Of a DNA stretch of 10,872 nucleotides, positions 1 through 8,577 are shown piece by piece. Below the pieces are notes generated by a model, which saw only the letters and a program-made list of their open reading frames with translations, ran no database searches and was not told the DNA's origin. How positions within the stretch are numbered: position 1 is the first letter of the stretch; each line of letters starts with the position of its first letter. The translations under genes were made by a program, and so were the position numbers. Source of the DNA: Jimgerdemannia flammicorona (lineage: Eukaryota; Mucoromycota; Endogonomycetes; Endogonales; Endogonaceae); the NCBI GenBank assembly GCA_003990745.1, contig RBNI01006893.1:1-10872 (forward strand), in the 5' to 3' direction.

Positions 1-8
1 TTTTTTTT
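1..8 (-). other. A-tail of LINE copy 1 (T8 on the + strand)
   Basis: The window opens with eight T residues, which are A8 on the element's sense strand. They lie directly after the 3' UTR. This is the expected 3' terminus of a LINE made by target-primed reverse transcription. The tail may be longer, because the window starts inside it. Confidence 0.7.
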
Positions 9-28
9 ATAGTCACTTAGACTCCGCC

Positions 29-34
29 TTTATT
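29..34 (-). promoter_or_regulatory. Polyadenylation signal AATAAA
   Basis: TTTATT on the plus strand reads AATAAA on the minus strand. It lies 37 nt after the ORF2 stop (71-73) and about 21 nt before the A-tail, the usual distance for a cleavage and polyadenylation signal. The whole 3' UTR (9-70) is only about 60 nt long, with nothing else recognisable in it. Confidence 0.6.
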
Positions 35-70
35 ACCAGTCTATGAATAAGTATACAACATCACCACCCA

Positions 71-3000
71 CTACCCAATCCCCATAGGGGGGCTCCTCCC
101 CACCTCCTCCTGAATGAAGATTACCCTATCACCCACTATACCCACTCTCCCCCCACTCTGGCCACAAATTTTCTCCACTAAGCAGTGTCTCCGACCACCC
201 TGCAACCCCCAACCAAGCCACCAACCTGTTAAGGTATCTTCCATCAGCCAGCGCCACCTCGCCAACTGGTCCCCCAAGCCCTGCCTGCTCCCACCCTCAA
301 ATACAAATAGCCAATGACTGGCAAGACCTACCCAAATAGCCAATGCCCAGCCCAAAGTAATCCACTCCTTCCCTATCCCCCCTACCAATCATTCCCTCAA
401 GTCTTCCCACCTCCCTCATACCTCGTCTTCCCTACGCTGTACCCCCAAGCATTCCCCAATCATGCACCAAAATTTCCCCAACATCTCACACTCTCCTAGC
501 CAATGTTCAGGCATCTGTACCCAACCCCCTTCCTGCCCTACATCATGACACTCTTCACAGTCAAAGCACCCCCCTACAATGAGGTGCCCTGAGTGAAAGT
601 TGAGCATCACATTCCTCCGCAGCATATGCCACCAGACCACCCAGTACTTTGGTGGCATCCACTTTTTCACTGCAGTACTCCAAGTCCAGACACCATGCCA
701 GTTCCACTCTTCTCCAATTCCGACTCCTTGCCAACTGCTAGGCCACAGATCCTGGTCTGGTCCCCTCTGGCATTCCATTCCATCACCAATGTCGAACTCA
801 ATTAAAGGGACACCACCCAGCAATACACGATCCCATCTCCACATCACTGGGCCCCAATCCTCCTCTCCTTCATTCCCCTGCCAACGAATTCCAATGCGGT
901 GTGCCCCCTCTGCTATCCCCCACCAAAATCCCCTATAATGCAGTCACTTAGTATCCCGAAGTCCAACTAATGCGAGGAGGTCCCCAATTGCGCCCCTTGG
1001 TGATGTCCGCCTCTCCCAGACTCTCTGTAGCAGAGGAACCCAACTACCACCTCCCAATTCTACTGCCCTCTTTAGCCACCATGCCCTCAAGCAGCGTAGT
1101 CATTTCGGGAAGTCAACCAGCCCCAGACCACCTCTTGCCACTGGTAGGGACAAGGCCTCCCAATCAATCTGACTCCACCTTCCAGCCCAGATCCATCCCT
1201 TTGCTGACTTCACCAATCGCTTCACCACCCAAGCTGGGAAGTCCAGATGATAAGCCAGGTACCACAACTTCGGCAGCCAGTAGACATTCAAAATCAAGAC
1301 CCTCTCTGCCAGAGAGAAATGTCTACCCCCCCAACTCCACAGGGCCTCCTCCCAGATTCCAATCCTCTGCTCCCACCATAGCCTGGGCAGCACCGACCCA
1401 TAGACAGACAGATAGATGCCCAAATACCGCACTGCCTCACCAGTGGGGACAATTGTTCCTATAACCTCCCCTCCCACCAAACCATTACCGAGCACCATCA
1501 TTTCACACTTATGCCAATTCAACTTCGCTCCTGAGTGCTCCTCATACCACTCCACAGTCTTCTTGAGTTCATCAACGTCAGCAACCGAACCCAAACCAAC
1601 CACCATATCATCTGTGAAGGCCCCAACTTTCCATCCTATGCCAAAAACTGAGAGTCCTTCTATCTTCCACCAAATTCTATCCATAAGGGGTTCCAGAGAA
1701 AGAGTGTACAAAATAGGGGACAGTGGGTCCCCCTGGGGCACCCCCCTACCCAAGGGGAATGCTACCCCTCGATGACTATTGCACATAATCGCTGCCCTAC
1801 TCCCTTCCAGTAGGCTAACCATCACTGACCGGAATTGGGGCAGAACCCCCATCCTATCCAAAACTTTCGCCAGCCAGACTCTGCGCACCCGGTCATAAGC
1901 CTTCTCCTGGTCCAAGAAGACTAGTCGCCCATCCAGTCCACAAGCTCTTGCCCCTTCAATAACTCCATGTATCCAGGCAGTGCCATCCCTGATGAGCCGA
2001 CCGCCCACAAATCCCCTCTGCTCCATACCCACAACTTGCTGGGCCACCTTCTGTAATCTCGCCACCACCACCTTGGTCACCAACTTCCTGTCCATATCAA
2101 GCAGCATTATCGGCCGCCAGTTCTTCCAATCCTCCCGCCTTCCTTTGTTTTTGTATAGTAGCATCACCAGCCCAAGGTCTTGCTCCCCCACCCACCTCCC
2201 AGTCTGTAGAATGGAGTCACACAATGCTGTCATCTCTCCCATCACCCCTGGGACTCCAACCATTCGCTTCCAAAAGTCCCAGGGCAGACCATCCTCTCCA
2301 GGTGCCATACCCGGCGTTGTCATGGCAAGAACCTGGTGGATCTCATCTTCTTGTACCGGTATCACCAGATCATCTAGCCCTTCGACTTGTGGTGGGCACC
2401 AATTCTCCAAAGCTTGGTCAATAGTCACAGCATCTGTCCCACTCTCCTCCTCACTCCACAATCCACCCCATCTCTCCTTCAGTGATCCAAGAATGTCCTG
2501 TACTCTATGCACCAGCACACCCTCAGCATCTAGCACCCCTTCCCACCGCTGCTGTACCCATCTCGCCCTAAGAGCCCTTGTAAGAAACTTGGAAGGCCTC
2601 TCCCCTTCCTCCAAATCCTGCCAGCGGAGACGTGCTGCCAAACCCTGTATCCTCATTTCCTCTTCTTCCCACAGCACCTGTTGTAGCTCCCTGACCTCCA
2701 TTTTCGCCCTCATTAACCTCCAATCCTCTTCTCCCTCCAACATTTTTAACCTTGCCCACTCCTCCAGTAGCTTAGTTAATCTAGTAGAAGCCCAGTGCAC
2801 TCTATGTCTCCTCTGCTTCCCAGCCTCCTTGCCAGCCTCGCTCCAATAAATCTTGGCCATCTCCTTCAACCTCATCCACCGAACTCCCACAAAGACACCC
2901 TCCTGCTGCCAATTCTCCACCCTCCGCTGAATGTCTGTAGCCCACCCATCCCACCGGGTCTTGTCATCTAACAAAGAGGAATTGAGGCGCCAATGTCCAG

Positions 3001-3727
3001 GCCCATCCCCACTTCCCCCAAAGTGCCCCTGTCCTAAAAGCCCCCAGTGGTCCGACCATGGACACCATTCTACCTCCAATGACTTCTAAACATCTAGGCC
3101 CCAGCAGCTGGCTGTCAGTATCCAGTCGATTCTTGTCCCCAGACCCCCTGCCCAATGTGTATAAACCCTCCTATTTCCCCAGTACTCCCTCCCAGTGTCT
3201 ACCAGTGCACTTAGTCTCTTGACCTCCTCCCAAGCTGCTAGTCCTCCACTCCTGCTCTCAGCACCTCGTCCTCCATCTGTTCTATCCAATAGTGTGTCCC
3301 AAACCATATTGAAGTCACCCCCAAGCACATCCACTCCAGCCTCTACAAAGTTCCTGTTCTCCAGTAAACCTGTCATCCAATCTACCTACTCACTCCGAAC
3401 TGTGGGACAGTAGCAGGAGCCAACAGTAACTGGCTCCCAACCTGCACGAATCCACTCTCCCCAGACTAGTCTCTCCCCCCAGCATCACACATCCTGTATC
3501 TCCCCTCGACCTCTCTGAACCAAAATTTCAACCTTGCCCTTCCAAATCGCAGCACCTCCCCATTCTCTCGTCCACTCCTTCTTATCGAAATCATTCTCAC
3601 ACCTAACATCCTGCAGTAGGAAGAGATCGGCCTCCAATCCCTTCATCTAAGAAAAAATGTTTCTACATCGAGTAGCCCCCCATAGCCCATTCACATTTAG
3701 AGAAAAAATGTTAGTTGTACTGTTCAT
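71..3727 (-). pseudogene. LINE ORF2: endonuclease / reverse transcriptase, interrupted by in-frame stops (copy 1)
   Basis: This encodes the enzyme that nicks target DNA and reverse-transcribes the element's RNA. The start is ATG at 3727-3725, 30 nt after the ORF1 stop; the frame runs unbroken to TAG at 71-73 (about 1,218 residues, normal for a LINE ORF2). The N-terminal endonuclease shows LNVNGLWG, LFLLQD, GGDFN (near 3320), RIDWIL (near 3130) and SDHW (near 3050). The RT lies at about 2360-1480: NWRPIMLLD; motif A LDQEKAYDRV (1921-1886); motif B GVPQGDPLSPIL (from 1744); motif C FTDD (near 1618-1607); then LNWHKCE. The C-terminus holds CFDCEEC and HWLGEC (568-488), the Cys/His finger typical of such RTs. 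Eight in-frame stops occur: TAG at 3647-3649, 3386-3388 and 3086-3088; TGA at 3485-3487, 1100-1102, 944-946, 416-418 and 389-391. No frameshift is needed. TTG codons near 3079 and 388 can be mistaken for starts but are internal. Confidence 0.9.
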
Positions 3728-3757
3728 AATGATATATGTAGTTTTGTCAATCAATCT

Positions 3758-5787
3758 CTACTGCTCCATACTCATCTCCTCCTGCGCCATGTCTAGATTG
3801 TGTTCTGTAGCCACCTCCTCCTCCTCCCTCCTCTGAGCCTCCAATCCAGCCAGCAGTTCATTCATCTCATCATCGGCCTTCTCCTCGAACTCCTCCCGAT
3901 ATTCGATGCACACTTCCTGCCAGAGCCGCAGTCCATGACGCTCATTCCAACAGTATTCAGCCCTCTCCCCCACAACGACTGCCATCTCTGCCTCCCTCTC
4001 CTTATCCACCTCATACCCCTCCTCTGCTAGGTACACCGCAAGAATTTCCGCTGTCAATGCCTTTGTCACTCCATCCCCCTGCAGTATTCCAGCCCAGTGC
4101 TCATCACTCATCACCCGTAAGTCCACCTCCCCCAACTCCTCTGCTGCCAGGTCATTCATCATCCGCCGCATCCAAATCAAGTTCCCCACCTCCTTCCCCC
4201 CCGGAGTCGCCAGCCTCCCTCCATCCAACATAGTGGTGTCAGCCCCGACACTCGCAGACTCATCCCATACCTCTGGGACATCCACCAGTTCCTCCTCACC
4301 AGTAGCCACCTCCTGTCCACCATACACCACCTCTGGAACCCCGAAATGCACCTTCTGGGCCCCTCGCATCTGCACATCCTCTACCACCCTGTTTCGGGAA
4401 GCCGGGCCACGCCTAATAAGGGGGGTAGGGATAGGGGAGCTCTCCCAATCCTCCTCCCAAACCTCCAGTGTGCCATCTGCAAATAGATCCCTACTAGTCT
4501 TCTCCTCCTCCTCTCCTTCTGCCTTCTTGTTCTTCCCCTCTCTCTCACCAGCCCAGATACTCGCTCCGGCACCCCCAGCACCCTTCCCCTCGCTCGCATT
4601 CCCCAGTGACCTGTTGTCCAGCTTGGCCAGCAATTCTTTCTGCCTCCTACGCCTCTGATCCCTTTCCCACTGCTTCTTGTTCACTCGAATCCACTTTCCA
4701 TCCACCACCTCCAAGTGTGTTGCCTCCATGAAGGCTGCCCAAGCCTTCGCCCACTTCTCCACAGCACCCTCCAACTCTTTTAGTGCTTCCAACAAATCCT
4801 CCTCCTCCTCCTCACTTCCCTTCACCCTCATCACCTTACACAAAATCACTCTCCAGACCATCGCCGAAGGCCAGTCCCTTGCCTTTCCAGTAGCTTCCTT
4901 CTCAGCCAGCCTAATCCACACATCCACATCCCCAGTCCTGAGCATAGTCCCTTCCCAGACCCGAAATCTGACATCTACCACCTCTCCATATTCCGCCATG
5001 AAGTCCTCAACCCTCTTTCTCGTCTCCATCGCTGTCACCATCGGCACTCCTTTTACCAGCAGTTGGACCACTCTTGGATCCCACTTCAGACAGCATGCCA
5101 TTGGAACACATACCTCTCCAACCACCAATCTAACCTTCAATGCCTCCTCCAATGGGGCCACCTCCTCAAAACCAACCTCCACTCCCTCCAGGCCCTTCAA
5201 AAACTTTATGGATGCAGCCCCTGCCACCTGCTTAGTAATGAGCCCCAACACCATTTTTGCCATCACTGCTAGGCCCCAGAAGCACAGTGTAACCGCGAAT
5301 GCCGAGATCGATTTTTTGAGCAACGGGGCCACCGCTAGACCCGTTACACCATCGGCCAAGTCCCCTTGTTATCTAAGCCTCATCCGCTCAGCCTCGCCAT
5401 CAGCTGTCACATCTGGATTTTTTTCCAGATCGACAGTCCCACCGCCATCAGCAGTCACACTCCCCCCAGCTGCTACTCCCCCAGCTCTACCACCCCCTCT
5501 TCCAAGGGCTGCTCCCCCCTGCACTGGCACCTTCTCCTTCTCAGTCTCCCTCCCCTTTCTCAGCCAGCCCTCCAGTCCTGATGCCTGTTGTCTCCTCTTT
5601 ACCGTCTCTGCGAAGCTCGCCCCCCAGATCCAAAGCCTCCGCCACCTCCGCCACCCCTTCCACATCCACTGGCCAGCAGCCCCCTCATGCCCCCCCCCAG
5701 GCCTGGACCCTGCCCCACCTGCTGCCAGTCGAAAGCGCCTGGGCCACCCTGCCCAGTATGCACCTCAGGTTGCTTATCGGTCGTCAT
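3758..5787 (-). pseudogene. LINE ORF1: RRM-like nucleic-acid-binding protein, broken (copy 1)
   Basis: ORF1 proteins of LINEs coat element RNA and act as chaperones. The main open segment is 5359-3758 (533 codons to TAG at 3758-3760), but it has no ATG at its head: its first codon is TTG, just after an in-frame TAA at 5369-5371. The same frame continues upstream through VTADGG and VDLEKN, matching the VTADDS and VDLEKK region of copy 2, so the true N-terminus lies further up. The best start is ATG at 5787-5785 (MTTDKQPEV). It is in another frame, and the switch probably occurs at or near the C9 run at 5690-5698. About 5071-4880 encodes an RRM-like stretch (VQLLVKGVP, GEVVDVRFR, VDVWIRLA). Next come an acidic helix with a glutamate run (coding TCC repeats at 4797-4813) and a basic patch (WERDQRRRRQ). 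No CCHC zinc knuckle is visible, unlike many fungal LINE ORF1 proteins. Family assignment rests on position and the RRM-like pattern. Confidence 0.75.
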
Positions 5788-5920
5788 ATCGTTAGTCTCT
5801 TTTCGCCAAAAACAATGTTGTAAGTGCTCTCCAAAGGTTGTGTAACCCGAATGGTACTGGAAAGAGATGAGGTTTATTCACTCTTATCTCTGAGGTATTT
5901 TATACAGTTGTGATTACTAC
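5788..5920 (-). other. 5' leader region of LINE copy 1
   Basis: This stretch lies upstream of the ORF1 ATG. It aligns by eye with about 10591-10715 beyond the ORF1 remnant of copy 2. Shared blocks include ggtact/tgtacc near 5855 and 10660, and a tctga...tacagtt block near 5890-5910 and 10675-10700, with gaps of about 10-20 nt. The similarity suggests the transcribed leader extends into the AT-rich side, so the 5' end is near 5920 rather than at the ORF. A promoter element cannot be named. Confidence 0.45.
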
Positions 5921-5967
5921 TGATTACTATATTGCTAACTATAGATTGCTAATTATGACAAGTGTTC

Positions 5968-6037
5968 CTTGAGGGTACAGTGTATCTTGAGGGTATAGTG
6001 TACCTTGAGAGTATAGTATACCTAGAGGATACAGATA
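5968..6037. repeat. 18-bp tandem repeat, about 3.9 units
   Basis: Three full units start at 5968, 5986 and 6004, each close to cttgagggtatagtgtac, followed by a diverged partial unit at 6022-6037 (ctagaggatacagata). Units differ mainly at single positions, mostly C/T or G/A. It lies just outside the inferred 5' end of copy 1. No function can be assigned. Confidence 0.75.
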
Positions 6038-6139
6038 AACATACTATTTTTGATATCTCTGGTTAAATATATAGATTGGTATAGTAAAGTAGTCTTGGTT
6101 ACTTAGTATACTAGATATAGTATATGGCTAATTTATAAT

Positions 6140-7165
6140 TTCAGCAGTGCAATTCTGTTGCTCATCACAATAGATAACTCACCTATCTCAATATGAGTAT
6201 TCAGTAATAATACCAAGAATAAGTCAAGAATAAGATTGCTGCTGTAGCTCTTAGAGCAATTGAACACTAATAGAACTACACTTGAACCACTATCTGTTAA
6301 CCTAAATATCTCTGGAGACTTAGATCCAAATAAAGCCCAACAATGTCTTAGAAGAATATAGTATTTTCAGACTTTCTGATATCAATAAGAACTTAAGAAG
6401 TACTATGAGATAGGATACCTTATCTATCAATAAGCTATCTTCAGTACCACTAAACAATAAGTCTGCCTTTTCATCAACCATCATACATATATAGTTGCCA
6501 AAAGACTTTATGTCCTTTTCTGCACCCTACCCCAAGCCCTTGACTATCTTTATAGAGTATCTCCTGAGAATATCACTAACCTGAATAATGAACAATAGAG
6601 CAAAATTTTCTTTCAAGTAGTCCAGTATACTGCTTTCCAGTTTGAGAAATATCTAGAGTTTAGTGCTGAGTCTAACAAGTAGGCTTAAGCAAAGAAAGAA
6701 AGAATATAATGAATCATTACAAGCCTCTGGAATTTCCAACAGAAATTTTTATAGAAATTCCTATATAAATTCCTACAGAATTTTCAACTAGCAGTCACAG
6801 TTATCTTAAGTAGTATAACTATATATGGATATACCCAGTACACTATATTTAGCTATAGTCTCAAATATATATAAATACCCTCTATACTGAGTGAATTACA
6901 ACCTCAGCTCCACTTTTTCTAAATATAAGAATAAAGCAGTATTCTTATAACTCTCAGATCTGACTTATTAATAATTCTAAGCCTGATCAACTTGGAATAC
7001 TCTCCTGGAACAAGGACCTGAAAGCAATACTTAGACCCTACTGTATTAGATAACTCAGAACCCAGTACTTCCTCAAAAACTCAAAACTTAGAACCAATAG
7101 TCACTATTGATTATCTGCAATATAATAATTCTATTAGTATATTATTTATTATACAATTGCTGTAA
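6140..7165 (+). pseudogene. Fossil reading frame of unknown protein, stop-riddled
   Basis: I do not recognise this protein. One plus-strand frame (codons in phase with 6311) reads as plausible protein across roughly 340 codons, interrupted by stops but not obviously frameshifted. Stretches include NISGDLDPNKAQQCLRRI (near 6305-6358), a stop-free run of 45 codons at 6461-6595 (containing KRLYVLFCTLPQALDYLYRV), and QYTAFQFEKYLEFSAESNK (6623-6679). A later stop-free run of about 48 codons before the TAA at 7163-7165 includes LDPTVLDNSEPSTSSKTQ. Stops at 6359, 6431, 6458, 6596, 6680 and elsewhere are mostly TAG or TAA, as expected if CAG or CAA codons lost C to T. Both ends are uncertain. Chance openness in AT-rich DNA is the main alternative. 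Confidence 0.35.
6729..6788 (+). repeat. 12-bp tandem repeat, five units
   Basis: Five units of 12 bp start at 6729, 6741, 6753, 6765 and 6777, all variants of agaaattcctat. In the frame of the surrounding fossil ORF this encodes a degenerate four-residue repeat close to QKFL, with one unit beginning at a TAG (6752-6754) where Q would be expected. The unit length is a multiple of three, which fits growth inside a coding sequence. Confidence 0.7.
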
Positions 7166-7320
7166 ATTGAAGATCTATATCTGTACTATTGATGAAGATC
7201 AAAAAATAGAATCTTGAGTAGTCATGTCTATTCTAAACAATTTTATACCTCATAATAAATTACTTTTATATATCTAATTTATTAGTATTATAATATAAAG
7301 ATTAACAGAAGAGTACCAGA

Positions 7321-8546
7321 TTGGATTAAGATATGAGCTCTTAGTATCCAAGATCCTCTCTCACCATTATTGCACCCTTCTTGCCTGAAAGAGTCTTGTA
7401 AGATACCATGAAGACCTTTCCTTCTCTTCAAGCCCCTGCTATCTCAGCTGAGTAGCTATACTCTTCATATATGTCTCCTCCTCCTCTCTAAGTATTTACT
7501 GCATCTCTACAATCTCAAGTTTGACTTACACCAGTTGCCAGTCCTCCACTCTCTTTAGATCTAATAACTCAGCCCACCTTAGCTGTAGGCATACTAACCT
7601 AGAAGAAGCTCACCTCACTCTCCTCTATTGCTGGTTTCCAGCAAACCTACTAGCCTCTCCCCAGTATGTCTTTGCAGTCTCTTTCAGTCTCACTCACCTA
7701 ACTACAACCAGTGCTCTCTCAAGATTCCAACCCATCATCTTCAACTATACCTCTGCTTCCCAGAGATCCTATAGCTTACTCTCTACCAGTAGAGAGATAT
7801 TAAGACATCAATATCTGGACCCATCTCTACTCTCCCCAAACTGGCCCTTCCCTATCATACCCTAGTAGTCTGACCAAGGGCATCACTCTATCTCTAATGA
7901 CTTCTAAACATCTCTCCCCCAATAGTCTGCTATCAGTATCCAGTCAATTCTCATATCTAGACCATTGACCTAATGAGTATATATCCTCTTCTCTCCCTAC
8001 AGTATCCTTCCTGCATCTCCCAAAGAGCTAAGATCCTCCATCTCCTCCCAGGCATCTAGACCATCACTTCTACCTCTAGCAATCCTCTCTCTATCAGTTC
8101 TGTCCAACTGAAGATTTCTGATCATATTGAAGTCATCTATCAGAATGTCTACCCCATCCTTCACTAGAATACCCCCCTCTAATAGTCCATTAATCTATAC
8201 CACCTGCTCACTCCTGATGGCTGAACAGTAGTAAGAGCCAACCTCTACTAGTGCCCAGCCTGGCCAAATCCACTTCCCCCATACCAATCAGTTACCTCAA
8301 CTCCTGACTCCACCTATTTCTCCTCTATCCTTCCTCACCAGAATTACTACTTTGCTCTTCCACACTACAGTGCCCCCTCCATTCTCTTGTCCACTCTACT
8401 TGATCTACATCCTCCTCACATCATATATCCTGTAACAGGAAGAGGTCAGTCTCCAATACCTTAAACTAAGTAAAAATGTTATACTGTCTCCCAGAGCCCT
8501 GTAGCCCATTCATATTTAAAGAAAAGATATTGGTTGTACTGTTCAT
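7321..8546 (-). pseudogene. LINE ORF2 remnant: endonuclease and start of RT linker (copy 2)
   Basis: The start ATG at 8546-8544 (MNSTTNIFSLN) matches that of copy 1. The endonuclease follows as LFLLQD, then DFNM (near 8140), a Tyr-Cys-Ser stretch near 8230 and PWSDY (near 7875). It then enters the linker before the RT and stops aligning near 7325, before any RT motif. Many stops are present. Two TAGs (8466-8468 and 7904-7906) sit at the same positions as stops in copy 1. Others come from Trp codons turned to TAG or TGA, for example SDHW read as SDY plus TAG. At least one single-base frame change lies between 8468 and 7906. It is non-functional. Confidence 0.8.
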
Positions 8547-8577
8547 TGGGAATAAATATTTAAAAAGAATGTTCTCT

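Larger units (their letters stand above)
1..5920 (-). mobile_element. LINE (non-LTR) retrotransposon, nearly full-length copy 1
   Basis: This is a two-ORF, poly(A)-tailed non-LTR retrotransposon read on the minus strand. Seen directly: a 5' leader, ORF1 with an RRM-like domain, a 30-nt spacer, and ORF2 with apurinic-type endonuclease, reverse transcriptase and C-terminal Cys/His finger. A 3' UTR with AATAAA and a terminal A-tail (T8 at 1-8) complete it. No LTRs are visible. The RT and the linker before it (GERPSKF-like motif, LDQEKAYDRV, GVPQGDPLSPIL, LNWHKCE) resemble the L1/Tx1 group more than the Tad1 elements commonest in fungi; this is recognition by eye, not a phylogeny. The 5' limit is set by weak similarity with copy 2, which fades near 5920; the last CpG is at 5848-5849. 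The left flank is outside the window, so a target-site duplication cannot be tested. The copy is inactive because of stops in both ORFs. Confidence 0.9.
5921..7320. other. AT-rich, CpG-free spacer between the two LINE copies
   Basis: About 1.4 kb of AT-rich DNA without a single CpG. I find no intact gene and no clear similarity to the 3' half of copy 1 (1-2500), so it is not the missing RT part of copy 2. It holds an 18-bp tandem repeat, a 12-bp tandem repeat and a long decayed plus-strand reading frame, listed separately. It is probably the relic of another, unidentified mobile element or an erased host region. Confidence 0.6.

Noticed and set aside
1980..2849. Long plus-strand open frames over the LINE (also 970-1464, 4677-5795 and 4233-4658)
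   Set aside because: They lie antisense to the RT and ORF1 coding frames, are Ser/Pro/Leu-rich with no domain, and arise because the opposite strand is purine-rich coding sequence.
3077..3079. A separate RT gene starting at 3079 and a separate ORF1 starting at 5359
   Set aside because: Both starts are TTG codons just after in-frame stops in a frame that continues upstream with recognisable protein. They are not independent genes.
389..3649. Reassigned stop codons (UAG or UGA read as sense)
   Set aside because: Both UAG and UGA interrupt ORF2, and a TAA interrupts ORF1, while proper stops are also used. At 3386-3388 copy 2 has CAG. C-to-T mutation explains all of them more simply.
3758..3760. 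Stop-codon readthrough joining ORF1 to ORF2
   Set aside because: In copy 2 the ORF1 stop is TGA, the last sense codon differs, and the spacer has one extra base that breaks the shared frame, so readthrough is not conserved.
5588..5845. Small Pro-rich plus-strand frame (PPPPPPP) near the 5' end of copy 1
   Set aside because: It is antisense to the Gly-rich N-terminal ORF1 region; low-complexity C-rich sequence gives proline runs by chance.
5840..5935. A possible LTR boundary (tgtaac start followed by a TATA-like stretch)
   Set aside because: No matching direct repeat with TG/CA ends was found in the window, and similar sequence occurs upstream of copy 2, fitting a LINE leader better.
5968..6788. 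CRISPR-like array from the tandem repeats
   Set aside because: The units abut directly without unique spacers, and the setting is eukaryotic repeat DNA.
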